This document shows, one piece after another, positions 33,900 through 45,240 of a stretch of DNA of 64,000 nt. How positions within the stretch are numbered: the first letter of the stretch is position 1; each line of letters starts with the position of its first letter. Source of the DNA: Heterohyrax brucei (Eukaryota > Chordata > Mammalia > Hyracoidea > Procaviidae). The DNA is taken from positions 66,204,351-66,268,350 of the forward strand of contig CM053162.1 in assembly GCA_028571685.1 (NCBI GenBank), written 5' to 3'. Both the position numbers and the translations under genes were made by a program. The notes under the pieces were generated by a model. The model had not been told where the DNA came from. It searched no databases and saw only the letters and a program-made list of their open reading frames with translations.

Positions 33900-34233
33900 G
33901 TGCCTGTAAATTCCGTTTGCTCAAGGCTAGGCCACTTTTCTGTATTCTGTTTTCTCATTTTGGATTGTTTTCAAGTGCATCTATGCATCTCTACTTGAAC
34001 TTTCCATTTTTCAGCCTCAGGGCAGAACTACCTTGATGTGAACCTTGTCTGTGAGTGCTGTATGCAGCTTGGGAAGAATCTTTTGTGCCCAATGATTGAA
34101 AGATGATCTAGCTGACTTTCTGCTGACACCTGTCTCCTTATCTTTTTTTTCCAGCATGATGCAAAGAAGAAAAGACCACAAAAGTATCTAGAGCATAAAA
34201 GCATTGCACAGCAGAAATGAAACATTACCCTTT

Positions 34234-34600
34234 ATCTTAGTTACCTAGTGCTCCTGTAATGAAAATATCACAAGCAGGTGGCTTTTAAGAACAGAAGGTT
34301 GTTTTCACACAATTCTGGAGCTAAAAGTCCAAATCAAGGTCACAGCTGTGTTAATTGCTTTCTTGATGTTGGCCTGGGCATTCTTTGATTCTGTAGTGGT
34401 CTTTGGTTTGCAGAGAATCCTCGTGTGTCATCCGTCTTCCCCTATGTGTATGTCTCTTTGTCCATTACAGTCTTTGTATAACCCAGAAATTACTAGGCTT
34501 AGGGTCTACCCTTATCTTATGACCTCACTTGATGGATTGACTTCATAACATTATGTTATAGAAGATAATTCGCCAAGTGATTTAATCATATCGAACTGCT
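34234..34600 (-). repeat. MaLR-like LTR, antisense, decayed
   Basis: 'ATCTTAGTTACCTAGTGCTC', 'GAAAATATCACAAGCAGGTG', 'TTCTGGAGCTAAAAGTCCAA'. The far end has lost the recognisable LTR start. Confidence 0.65.
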
Positions 34601-34607
34601 GCATGAG

Positions 34608-34768
34608 GAAACCCTGGTGGCGTAGTGGTTAAGTGCTATGGCTGCTAACCAAAAAGATCATTACTTTGAATCCACAGGGCATTTGTTGAATACTCTGTGG
34701 GCCATTCTACTCTGGTCTATAGCATCTCTATGCACTGGACTCTACTTGACGGATACAGTTTTTTCTTA
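34608..34768 (+). repeat. AfroSINE
   Basis: The head is close to consensus (GGAAACCCTGGTGGCGTAGT and GGTTAAGTGCTATGGCTGCT). The tail is decayed (CTACTTGACGGATACAGTTT). Confidence 0.9.
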
Positions 34769-34996
34769 AAAAAACAAACAAAACTACTTCATAACAATAC
34801 ATGTAACTACCCTGTGACAGCAACCAGGCTAGTGTTAGGCCAGAATAGTATAGTCTTAAGAAACATTACATAATGCGGTTGATGAGTTTTAGACTAATAA
34901 TGTTCAATATGCAACTGATCTAATCTGTAATTCCCCTTCATGAAGCAAAACCTTATTAATCATTAACAGTATTGACTTAGGGTTCCTACTATTGCC

Positions 34997-35020
34997 TTTA
35001 TTTATTTATTTATTTATTTT
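34997..35020. repeat. (TTTA)n microsatellite
   Basis: Five to six perfect TTTA units next to the T-rich end of the following L1 fragment. Confidence 0.9.
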
Positions 35021-35030
35021 AAACACTATA

Positions 35031-35421
35031 ATTTTTTTATTAAATAAAAAATGAAAATGTACACACTCTGTCCTTGCAATACTGGGTTAACATGGGAGGA
35101 GTACACAAGTTGTTTTGAAGTCCCATTAATATTGACCTTCTTACTAATGTGTGCTGTCACCAATTTCACCCAACCAAATTTCTAACAACTATTTAATCTA
35201 AACCCTAGCCCCTCGCTCTCCCACCCTCCCCACCCTTGTAGCCGTCAAAGAGTCTTTAGTGTTATACATGAGTCTGCTTTTAAGTTTTTATCATAGGACT
35301 CTCATATAATATTTGCCCTTCTGTCACTGACTACTTTCACTCAACATAATGTTCTGCAGTTGAAACCAGGTTGAGAGATGGTTCCTGCTATCATCGTTGT
35401 TCTTTACCATTGTGTAGTGCC
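35031..35421 (-). mobile_element. Short L1 3' end with internal 3' UTR deletion
   Basis: A T-rich start and 'AAATGAAAATGTACA' jump directly to 'CTCTGTCCTTGCAATACTGG'. This skips about 740 bases that are present between these points in the full-length copy (7632-8380). It then follows the family to 'ACCATTGTGTAGTGCC', where it is 5' truncated. Confidence 0.85.
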
Positions 35422-35631
35422 TTTAAAAATAACAAGCTGACTTTATGTTGAAGGAAGCCCAGCAAAGAGTCATGGAGCTTTGAAGACAATGCAAACAGGT
35501 GACAAATAGTGGATGAGATGGAGCTTAGAGTACGAGTAGATAGATGAACAACAGGGTGTATAAGACCTTGTATTAGTTAGAATTTTCCAGAAAAACGGAA
35601 TGTATATATTCCATACATATACTCAATATTC

Positions 35632-36773
35632 TACCTGGACTTTAATTTGAACTTTAATTTGAACTTTCACATGAGCGGTTGATGGTCTGTGCTGCAGTCA
35701 GCACCTGGTCTTATTCTCACCGCTGGTATGGAGCTTTTCCATCATCTTTTTCCACAGATGTAGTTGACTGGATTCCTGTGTATTCCATCTGGTGAGGCCC
35801 ATGTGTATGGTTACCATTTGTGTTGGTGAAAAAGGTATTTGCAATGAAGAAGCCATTGGTCTTCCAAAATTCTATCATATGATCCCTGGTATCATTTCTA
35901 TCACCAAGGCTATGTTTTCCAACTACTGACCCTTCTTCATTTCCGACTTTTGCATTCCAATTACTAGTAATTATCAATGCATATGGACAGCATGTTTGAT
36001 CAGTTTCAGACTGCAGAAGCTGGTATAAATCTTCAATCTCTTCATCTTTGGCCTTAGTGGTTGATGCATAAACTTGAATGATAGTTGTATTAACTGGGCC
36101 TCCTTGTAGGCATATGGAGATTATCCTATCACTGACAGCGCTGCACTTCAAGACAGATCTTGAAATGTTCTTTTTGATGATGAGTACAACACCATTCTTC
36201 TTCAAGTTTTCATTCCCAGCATAGTACATCATATTACTGTCGGATTCAAAAATTGCCAATATCTATGAGTTTCAGCTCACTAACACCTAGGATATCTTTG
36301 TTTATGTGTCAAATTTAATTTTTGTTGATTTCCAATTTTCCTGGATTCATACTTCATACATTCCATGTTCCAGTTATTAATGGATGTTTGCAGTTATTTC
36401 TTCTCGTTTCTAGTCGTGCCACATGAGCGAATGAAGAAGATCATGAAGACTTTACTCCATCCACATCGTTAAGGTCGACTCTACTTTGAGGAGTCAGCTC
36501 CTCCCCGGTCGTCTTTTGAGTGACTTCCAACTGGTGGACTCATTTTCCAGCACTATACATGACACAGTTCTGTTGGTATTCATAAGGCTTTTATTGGCTA
36601 ATTCTTTTCAGAAGTAGAATGCTATTTCTTTCTTCCTAGTCTGTCTAAATCTGGAAGCTCAGCTGAAATCTGTCTATCATGGGTGACCCTGCTGGTATTT
36701 GAATGTCGGTGACATAGCTTCCAGTATCACAGCAACACCCAATTCCCTACAGTACAACAAACTGACAGACAAG
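35632..36773 (-). mobile_element. RTE (BovB-type) 5' half, inverted segment
   Basis: The minus strand runs from the RTE 5' region (36773) through the endonuclease to 'GTGAAAGTTCAAATTAAAGT' at about 35640. The rest of the same element continues on the plus strand from 36774. In other RTE copies the plus-strand start (ATGACC..., CACCTGAGTTTATAGAC) lies just downstream of this endonuclease end. A 12-base tandem duplication (ACTTTAATTTGA) lies at 35639-35662. Confidence 0.82.
35717..36259 (-). pseudogene. RTE endonuclease domain fragment (180 codons)
   Basis: An apurinic-type endonuclease domain that in RTE LINEs nicks the target. Visible: 'NENLKKNGVVLIIKKNISRS', 'RIISICLQGGPVNTTIIQVY', the catalytic region 'LIITSNWNAKVGNEEGSVVG', and 'NGFFIANTFFTNTNGNHTHG' with 'HQMEYTGIQ'. 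The family motif is GDWNAKVG, so the catalytic aspartate reads as asparagine here (SNWN). The conserved 'DYI' after 'NQ' also appears altered. This is the longest RTE frame in the window, but it is a fragment of a larger protein with a damaged active site. Confidence 0.85.
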
Positions 36774-37189
36774 TATGACCTTTATATATCACACCTGAGT
36801 TTATAGACAATCTCAAGAGTAGATTTTATAAGTTGAACAGTAATGACCAAAAACCAAAGACGTCATCCATAAAGAAAGCAAGAGGTCATTACAAAGACAG
36901 GAAAAAAAGAAAAGACCAAATTGGATGTCAGAAGAGGCTCTGAAATCTGCTCTCAAATGTCAAGCAGCTAAAGCATAAGGAAGCAATGGCAAAGTAAAAA
37001 AACTGAACAGAAGATTTTAAAGCCAGCTTGAGAAGACAAAATAAAGTATTAAAATGACATGTGCAAAGGGAAGAACACATTCTGCAACTCTCAAGCTGAA
37101 AGAACTGAAGTAAAAATTCAAGCCTAAAGCTGCAAAGCAAAAGATTCTACAGGAAAAATATTAAAAGACTCACGAAGCATTAAACGAAG

Positions 37190-37408
37190 ATGGAAAGAAT
37201 ACACAGAGTCATTATACCAGAAAGAACTGGTCAATGTAAACCATTTGAAGAGGTTGCATATAATCAGGAACCGATGGTATTGAAGGAAGAAGTTGAAGCT
37301 TCATTGAAGGTATTGGTGAAAAACAAGACTTTAGGAATTGAGGGAATATCCACTGAGATATTTCAGAATATAGATGCAGCACTGGAAGCACTCACTCATC
37401 TATGCTAA
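37190..37408 (+). pseudogene. RTE reverse transcriptase N-terminal fragment
   Basis: 72 open codons including 'EEVEASLKVLVKNKTLGIEG' and 'ISTEIFQ', the start of the RT fingers in RTE proteins. The next stop cuts it off. It belongs to the element at 36774-38768. Confidence 0.8.
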
Positions 37409-38360
37409 GAAACTTGGAGGACCACCAGCTGGCCAACTGGCTGGAAGAGATCCATATTTATGCCCATTCCCAAGAAAGATGATCCAACTGAATGCAGAAG
37501 TTACTAAACAGTATCATTAATATCATACACAAGTAAAATTTTGTTAAATATCATTCAAAAGTGATTACAGCAGTATATTGACAGGGAACTGCCAGAAATT
37601 CAAGCTGGATTCAGAAGAGGACATGGAACCAGAGATATCATTGTTGATGCCAGATGGATCTTGGCAGAGAATACCAGAAAGATGTTTACCTGTGTATCAT
37701 TGAATATGCAGAGGCGTATGACTGCGTGGATGACAACAAATGATGGGTAGCATTGCAGAGAATAAGAATTTCAGAACACCTAATTCTGCTAATGAGGAAT
37801 CTGTACACTTGTCAAGAGGCAGTCTTGCAAACAGAATAAGGAAACGCTGCACGGTTTAAAGTCAGGAAAGGTGTGCATCAGAGTTCTATCCTTTTACCAT
37901 ACATTTTCAATCTGTATGCCAAGCAAATAATCCAAGAAGATAGACTATGCAAAGAAGAGTGAGGCATCAGGATCGGAGGAAGATTCATTAACAACCTGCA
38001 TTATACAGATGATACAACCCTGCTTGCCAGAAGTAAAGAGGATTTGGAGCATCTACTGATGAAATCAAAGGCCACAGCCTTCAGTATGGATTGCACCTCC
38101 ACATCAAGGAAACAAAAATCCTCACAAGTGGACCAGTAAGCAACATCATGATAAATGGAGAAAAGATTGAGATTGTCAAGGATTTCGTTTTACTTAGCTC
38201 CACAATCAATGTCCATGGAAGCAGCAGTCAAAAATTAAAAGATGCGTTGTTCTGGGAAAATCTGCAATAAAGGACCTCTTCAATGTATTAAAAAGTAAAC
38301 ATCTCACCTTGAAGACTAAAGTTTGTCTGAAGCAAGCCATGGTATTTTCAATCACATTAT

Positions 38361-38725
38361 ATGCATGTGAGCTGGACAGTTAATAAGGAGCACAGACGAC
38401 TTGATGCCTTTGAATTCTGGTATTGGAAAAAAATATTGAACGCATTATGGACTGTCAAAAGAATTAAGGGATCTGTTCTGGAAGAAGTACAACTGAAATG
38501 GTTCTTGGAAGCAAAGATGGCGCAACATTTTTTGGATATGTTGTCAGGAGGGATCAATACTTGGAGAAGGACATCACGCTTGGTAGAGTGAAAGGCCAGC
38601 AAAAAAGAGGAAGACCCTCAACAAGATGGATTAATCCAGTGGCTGAAACAATGGGTTTAAGCATAATAACAGTTATGAACATGATGCAAGACCAGGCAGT
38701 GTTTTTTTTTTTCTGTTGTGCATAG
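38361..38725 (+). pseudogene. RTE C-terminal fragments in two frames
   Basis: Two overlapping frames (38361-38591 and 38498-38725) carry 'EHRRLDAFEFWYWKKILNAL' and 'KDITLGRVKGQQKRGRPSTR', the conserved RTE C terminus. A frameshift lies near 38540. Confidence 0.8.
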
Positions 38726-38768
38726 TGTTGCTATGACTGGGAACTGACTCAAAGTTGCCTAATAACAA

Positions 38769-39228
38769 TGTACCCAATATACTACACATATTCACTATAT
38801 TACATATATATTCTCTATAAACATCCATTTGACCTGAATGAAATGAACAAGTTACAGAAGACTTTGTAAGATATTTGTTTACTTTGATACTTAATGGAAC
38901 TAAAGAAGCTGAGTAATGACATAAGCAACAGAAAGTGGAAAATGATTGTACCACACATAAATATAATATTGAGAGCCCTAACCTGACGTTAAGATAATGC
39001 AGTTGACAAAGCAATGGTTTATTCATTGAGCATAGAAGTTTATCGTCTTTAATGGATGGCTGATGCACTGCCTGTTTCTAGTGGTCTGTGCCTTCTGGCT
39101 CTAAAGTATTTTTGATAGAAATGTATGGATTACACTTTGATATTAATGATCCTGGAGTATATTAAGCCAAGTGCCGTCGAATATTAAAGAGTTCCTAAAA
39201 ATAATGAGAATTTTTGAAACACCCACAA
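38769..39228. other. Unique AT-rich DNA with one micro-insertion
   Basis: No gene recognised. See the separate entry for 39159-39187. Confidence 0.4.
39159..39187 (-). repeat. 15-base RTE-tail micro-insertion with 7-base repeats
   Basis: GCCAAGTGCCGTCGA (39166-39180) is the reverse complement of the terminus TCGACGGCACTTGGC. It is flanked by perfect ATATTAA repeats at 39159-39165 and 39181-39187. Confidence 0.65.
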
Positions 39229-39329
39229 TTTCATGCACTCAATTTTTAAAAAATTTTTATTAATTACAATAAAAGAGTACAGTTTCTAATATCTATTAAT
39301 TATCTCATCTATGATAAATGTTCAGCCCC

Positions 39330-42300
39330 CACCCACCTATATAGCCAACACAGTCATTTTCTTCTATGGATAATTCTCTTGTTAAGTCCGTATAACAGGA
39401 GTCTCATATAAAATTTGTCCTTTTGACACTGATTCATTTCACTCAGCTTGATCTCTTCTAGATAAGATCATGTTATGAGATGCTTTCTAAAATGGTCATT
39501 GTTTTTTATCATAGCATAGTGTTCCATTGAGCATGTGTACCATAGTTTGCTTATCCATTCATCTGTTGATGGGCATCGGGATTCATTCCAACTGTTTGCT
39601 ATTGTGGACTGTGCTGCAACAAACATTCGCATATATGTGTCTGTTCTTGTGACAAACTTTGTTTCTGAAGGATAAATTATGAGCAGTGGAATTACAGGAT
39701 CAAATGGTATATCTATCTCCAGCTTTTCAAGGAAGTGCCAGACTGTTTTCCGAAGAGGTTGTATCGTTTTCCAATCCCACCAGCAGTGTATGAGAGTTCC
39801 AGTTTCTCCATAGCCTCCCCAGCATTTGTTGTTTTGTGTTTTTTAGATCACGGCCTACCTCGTTGGGTTGAAATGGTATCTCATTGTAGATTTGATTTGA
39901 ATTTAATAGCTAATGATTGTGAGCAATTCTGCATGTGTCGTTTGGCTGCCTGGATATCCTCTTTAGAGAAACGTCTGTCCATCTCCTTCACCCATCACTT
40001 AATTGGATTATTTATCCTTTTCTTGTTGATACTTTATAATCCCTTATAGATTATGGAGATCAGATGCCGATCTGACATAGAGTTGCCAAATATTATTTCC
40101 CATTCTGTAGGTGGTCTTTTAATTCTGTCAGTGAAGTCTTTGGATGAGCAAAAGTGTTTGATTCTTAGTAATTCCTATTTATCTATTTTCTCTTCTGTTG
40201 AATGCACTTTGTTTGTCAGATTTTGAAGTCTGTCTACATTGTTTATTAAAACTTCCATTATTGATCCTATTTTATCTTGGATGAGCTTTATCATTTTAGA
40301 TTTTATGTTTAGGTCTTTTATCAAATTTGAGTTTGTTTTTGTATAAGGTGTGAGATAGGGGTCTTGTTTCAATTTTTTGTGGATGGATATCCAATTTTGC
40401 CAGCACCATTTGGTAAAGAGACCATTCTTACCCCAGTTTAAAATCTTAGACCTTTGTTTAATATCAACTGTTCATAAGAGGATGGTGGCATCTGTGGGAT
40501 CTCAACTTTGCTCCATTGATCTATGTATCTCTTTTTGTACCAGTACCAGGCTGTTTTGACTACTGTGGCAGTGTAATGGGTTCTAAAGACCATTAGTGAG
40601 AGGCCTCCCAGCATGTTTTCATTCTTTAGTAGTGCTACTTATCTGAGGTTTCTTCCCTTTCCAAACAAAGATGATGATTTGTTTCTCCATCTTATTAAAA
40701 AATGTCACTGGAATTTTATTGGGATTGCATTATATAAGTAGATTGCTTTAGGCAAAATAGACATTTTCACAATCTTGAGTCTTCCTATCCGTGAGCAGGG
40801 TAGATTACTCCGTTTATGGAAGTCTCTCTTAATTTCTTGTAGTAAGTTCTTGTAGTTCTCTTTGTAAAAATCTCTTATTTCTCTAGTTAGATTTATTCCT
40901 AGGCATTTTATCTTCTTGGGGCGTATAGTAAATGGAATTGATTTGGTGATTTCTTTTTTAATAATCTCACTGTTGGTATAAAGGAATCCTACTGATTTAC
41001 TTATGTTTACCTTGTATCCCGATACTTTGCTGAACTCCTCTATTAGTTCCAATAGTTTACTTATGGATTCTCTGTATAAACAATCATCATCTGCAAAGAG
41101 GGAGATTTTTACTGCTTCATTGCCAATACAGATGACTTTTATTTCTTTGTCTTGTCTAATTGCTCTGGCTAGAACTTCTAGTACAATGTTGATTAGAAGT
41201 GGTGAGGGTGGGCGTCTTTGTCTAGTTCCCATTCTCAAAGGGAATTCTTTCAGTCTTTCACCATTTAGGATGATGGAGGCAGTTGGCTTTACATCGATGC
41301 TACTGATTGCTTTGAGGAATTTCCCCTCTATTCCTGTTTTTCTGAGAGTTTTAAGCATGAATGGGTGTTGAACTTTGTCAAATGCCTTTTCTGCATCATT
41401 TGACATAATCAGGTGATTCTTATCTTTTGTGTTATTAATGTGATTGATTACATTAATTGTTTTTCTGATGTTGAACCAGCCTTGCATCCCTGGAATGAAA
41501 CCAACTTGATCATGATGAATGATTTTTTTTTTTTTTTAAATATACTGTTGAATTCTATTGGCTAGAATTTTGTTGAAGATATTTGAATCTAGGTTCATGA
41601 GTGATATTAGTCTGTAATTTTATTTTCTTGTGGGATCCTTCCATACCTTTGGTATCAGGGTTATGCTGGCTTCATAGAATGAATTTTGGAGTATTCCATC
41701 CCTTTCTATGGTGTGAAATAGCCCCAATAGTATTGGAGTTACCTCTTCTCTAAAAGTTTGGTAGAATTCTCGAGTGAAGCCATCTGGACCAGGACTTTTT
41801 TTCATTGGTAGATTTTTTATGACTTTTTCAATTTCTTCCTATGTGATAGATTTATTAAGATGATCTACTTTTTGTGATAATCTTGGTGAGTCATATAAAT
41901 CTAGAAATTTCTCCATTTCCCCTAGGTTTCCAAACCTGTTAGAGTACAGCCTTTCATAGTATTCTGTTATGATATTTTTTATTTCAGCTGGGTCTCTTGT
42001 AATAGCTCCCATCTCATTTCTTAATCAGGTTATTTGTATCTTCTGCTGTTTTTCTTTTGTAAGTTTAGCCCATGGTTTATCAGTTTTGTTGATCTTTTCA
42101 AAGAACCAGCTATTGGTTTTGTTAATGTTTTCAATGTTTGTCTATACTCTAATTCATTTAGTTCTGCTCTAATCCTTATAATCTGTTTTCTTCTGGTGCC
42201 TGAGGAGTTCTTCTGTTGCTCTCTTTCTACTTGTTCAAGCTGTAAGGTTAATTCTTTAATTTGGGCCATTTCTTCTTTCCAGATGTGTGCAGTTATAAAT

Positions 42301-43000
42301 TGACCTCTGATCACTGCTTTTACTGTATCCCATAAATTCTGGTAGGATGTGTTTTCATTCTCACTTGAGTCCATAAAGTTCTTTATTTTGTCCTTAATTT
42401 CTTCTATAAACCAAGGCTTTCTGAGCAAAATGTTGTTCAGTTTCCATAAGTTTGAATTTTTACCTATGAGTTTTCTGTTACTGATTTCAACTTTTATAGC
42501 TCTATGATCTGAGAAGATACTTTACAGTGGTTTGGATTTTATAGAGAACTGTTTTATGACCTAGCACATTGTCTATTCTGGAGAATGTTCCATGTGCTTT
42601 GGAGAAGAAGGTGTACTTATCTGCTGATGGATGAAAAGATCTGTATATGTTGATAAGGTCAAGTTGGTTGATTGTGGCAGTAAGATCTTCTGCATCTTTA
42701 CTGAGCTTTTTTCTGGATGTTCTATCCATAACTGAAAGGGGAGTGTTGAAGTCTCTATTATCGTGGAATGATCTATCTCATTTTTCAGTGTTGTCAGTAT
42801 TTGTTCCATGGATTTAGGTGCTCTGGTATTGGGTGCATAAATATTTAATATTGTTTAGTCCTACTTGAGTATTGAACCTCTCAGCAATAAATAGTGAACA
42901 TCCTTGTCCACAACAGTGGATTTTACATTAAAATCTATTTTATATGAGATTAATATTGCCACGCCTGCTCTTCTTTGTGTATTGTTAGCTTGGTACATAT
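39330..43000 (-). pseudogene. L1 ORF2, degraded
   Basis: Fragments in several frames. Endonuclease remnants are at 42502-42809 ('DRTSRKKLSKDAEDLTATIN', 'HGTFSRIDNVLGHKTVLYKI'). The linker is at 42030-42428. The RT is at 40705-41487 and 41620-41805 ('[20 protein letters not shown]', '[20 protein letters not shown]', '[18 protein letters not shown]'). The catalytic block reads '[16 protein letters not shown]': FADD is present but the following MIVY-EN residues are disrupted by a deletion. Thumb remnants follow at 40175-40372. The lower end is approximate. Confidence 0.88.
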
Positions 43001-43599
43001 TATTCTAACCTTTAATTTTGAATTTGTTCATATCTTTAAGTCTAAGGTGTGTTTCTTGTAAGCAACATATAGATGGGTTGTGTCTTTTGATTCGGGATGT
43101 CACTCACTGTCCCTTTATTGGAGCGTTCAGTCCATTTACAGTCAATGGAATTATTGATAGGTATGTGCTTTATGTTCATGTTTTCTATATTGCCCTTAAT
43201 GTTCTGTTCTGTGGCATTATTCTTTATGAGTTGTTTCAGTGTTGGTTTTGTGTTTGTTGAGACTCCTGCATTGCATTTCTTATTTTGATAGAATGCATTG
43301 TTAATCTGCTTTATGGTTACATGTATTATCCCCCTTAACATACTAAGATTAAACCCAATTTTAACTACTACATAACTCTGAACCTCAGCTGCATCTAAAA
43401 CAACTATAACTACTATAGTGTATCCCTCTTTTAATACGACGATATTATAGTTGCCATGATATGATCACAGATTCCCTGATTATAATACTGTAGTTTTGAT
43501 GAAGTTTTGTGACTTCCGTAACTGATTAGAATTTTGGATGAAGTGTCCTGAATTGGTGCCTTAAATATACAATTAATGGTTCTGTTTTTCTAAGGGAAG

Positions 43600-44565
43600 A
43601 GCTTCTTTCACTATTTCATGTACTCTTGGTTTAGTTTTTATGAGGTCTCTAAATTTGTCTTTACCTTCAAAAGTCTTAATTTCACCATTATATTTGATAG
43701 ACAATTTTCAGGATAAATAATTCTAGGATGGAAGTTTTTCTCCTTCAGGGCGTTGAATGTGTTTGCCCACTGTTATCTAGCCAGCATTTTTTCTGCTGAG
43801 AAGTCAGAAGAAAGTCTACAGGGTTTCTCTCAGAGTGTTAGTTTTGCTTTGGGCCTTGCTACCTTTGGAAGCATGTGTTTATGTTTTAGCTTATTAAGCT
43901 TGATTATGACTCGACGGCACTTGGCTTTGGCATAATATGCATTGGCATCTTTCTTTTGGAGTCTGGTTTTTGTGGTGTTTGATAAACATCTTGGGTACCT
44001 GTGTCGTCTTTGCTCATAGTCTCAGGAAAGTTTTCTGTCAGCATCCCTACAGCAGTGTTGTCTTTGTTGTCATTAGTCTCCCCTTGTTCAGGAACTCCAG
44101 TTAAAAGTAAATTATTTCTCTTAATGGAGTCCCACATGTTTCTTAATGCTTCTTCATTTTTCTTATTTCTTTTCTCTGATTTCACCTCATAAATACTGGT
44201 GTCAGTTACTCTGTCTTCAAGATCACTGAGTCTTACTTCCATCTGTTCAGCCCTACTCTTTTGGCTTTGGATTGAATTATCTAATTCTGTAATTTTGTTA
44301 TTGATCTGATGTATTTGGCTGGCTGATGTATTTCAGATAGTTGATGTTCCATCAGTTAAAATAGCTTACTAAAGTTTTCATTTTGTTCTACTGCATTTTG
44401 TTTAATCTCTAGGAGGGTTCTATATATAAATCTTTTGTATTCAACCTCTGATAGATTCAGAAAGGCTTCTTCATCTGAGAAATTTTTTGGGTTTTTTAAA
44501 TCTTTATTTAGGGAATTTTCTGGAGCATTTGAAGGCTGCTTCTTTAAATGATTAATTATGGTCTG
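43600..44565 (-). pseudogene. L1 ORF1, degraded and interrupted
   Basis: The open part at 43904-44242 shows the end of the coiled coil (RLSDLEDRVTDTSIYEVKSE) and the RRM start (NNLLLTGVPEQGETND). The C-terminal domain continues in other frames below 43900 and is split by a 24-base RTE-tail insertion at 43908-43931. The start codon is lost at the 5' truncation. Confidence 0.85.
43908..43931 (+). repeat. 24-base RTE-tail micro-insertion inside L1 ORF1
   Basis: 'GACTCGACGGCACTTGGCTT' plus TGGC interrupts 'CTTGATTATAATATG', which is uninterrupted in the L1 copy at 13165-13180. The duplication is at most two bases (AT). Confidence 0.75.
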
Positions 44566-44570
44566 CTGCT

Positions 44571-45240
44571 TGCATTCAATTTTTGTCCCTCAAAAATGTG
44601 TGTCAACTTGGGTAGGCCATGATTCTCAGTATTGGGTGATTGTCTGCCATTTTGTGATCTGATGTGATTATCCTGTGTATGTAAATACTAACCTCTGTGA
44701 TTGTAAAGGGAGCCTGGATGACATGAGGTTAAGAACTCAGCTGCTAACCAAAAGAACAGTTTAAATCGACCAGCTGTTCCTGTTACTGCAGTTCTACTCT
44801 TTCCTATCAGTTCCCTGTGAGTAGGAAACAACTCAATGGCAATAGATTGCATGATGTTAATGGGATAGAAATCGAGGCAGTTATGTTAAGGAGGCAGGAC
44901 TCAGTCGTCAGGATTAGGTTGTACCTTGAGTCAATCTCTGTGAAACATAAAAGACAGAAGTGAGTAGAGAGCAAAAGGGACTACATGCCACCAAGAAAGA
45001 AGTAGCAGGAGTCAGTTGTGTCTTTTGGAAACATGGTCCCTGTACTGAGAAGCTTCTATACCTGGGGAAGATTGATGACAAGAACCATTCCCTAGAACCA
45101 ACAGAGAGAGAAAGACTTCCCCTAAAGTTGGTATGCTGACTTGAACTTCTAACTTCCTGAACTGCGAGAGAATAAACTTCTCCAGGTTAAAGATACCACT
45201 TATAGTGTTTTTATTATAGTAGCACTAGACAACTAAAACA
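44571..45240 (+). repeat. 5' LTR of the MaLR-like provirus (main part)
   Basis: Landmarks: 'GTGTGTCAACTTGGGTAGGC', 'TTATGTTAAGGAGGCAGGAC', 'GAGAGAATAAACTTCTCCAG' (polyadenylation-like region) and the end 'TAGCACTAGACAACTAAAAC'. An AfroSINE is inserted at 44708-44850. Confidence 0.75.
44708..44850 (+). repeat. AfroSINE inside the 5' LTR
   Basis: It begins GGGAGCCTGG and ends 'CTCAATGGCAATAGATTGC'. The LTR sequence 'TGATGTTAAT' recurs just after it and, degraded (TGATTGTAAA), just before it, which looks like its target-site duplication. The middle 'GGAAACCCTATGGGG' segment is deleted. Confidence 0.82.

Larger units (their letters stand above)
36774..38768 (+). mobile_element. RTE (BovB-type) 3' half, reverse transcriptase part
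   Basis: The plus strand carries the RT and C-terminal part through many stops. In order: 'KTLGIEGISTEIFQN' (37330), a 'PIPKKDDPTECRSY'-like block (37465), 'EIQAGFRRGHGTRDII' (37600), 'YAEAYDCVDDNK' (37710), 'NLHYTDDTTLLARSKEDL' (37995; the catalytic YADD reads YTDD), 'VLGKSAIKDLFNVLKSK' (38250), 'EHRRLDAFEFWYWKK' (38390), and a 'KKRGRPSTRWIN' block (38600). It ends with the shared terminus 'GTTGCTATGACTGGGAACTG' and 'CCTAATAACAA'. Non-functional. Confidence 0.88.
39248..44570 (-). mobile_element. LINE-1, minus strand, 5' truncated in ORF1
   Basis: About 5.3 kb with remnants of ORF1 (to 44560), inter-ORF spacer, ORF2 and a short 3' UTR. A 14-base target-site duplication with one mismatch flanks it: 39234-39247 and 44571-44584 (TGCACTCAATTTTT versus TGCATTCAATTTTT). 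Its 3' UTR upstream of 'CTTTTGACACTGATTCATTT' is only about 170 bases and lacks most of the roughly 1-kb UTR of the copies at 7.6 and 26.2 kb. The truncation falls just after the ORF1 start codon position, so no promoter is present. Confidence 0.9.
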
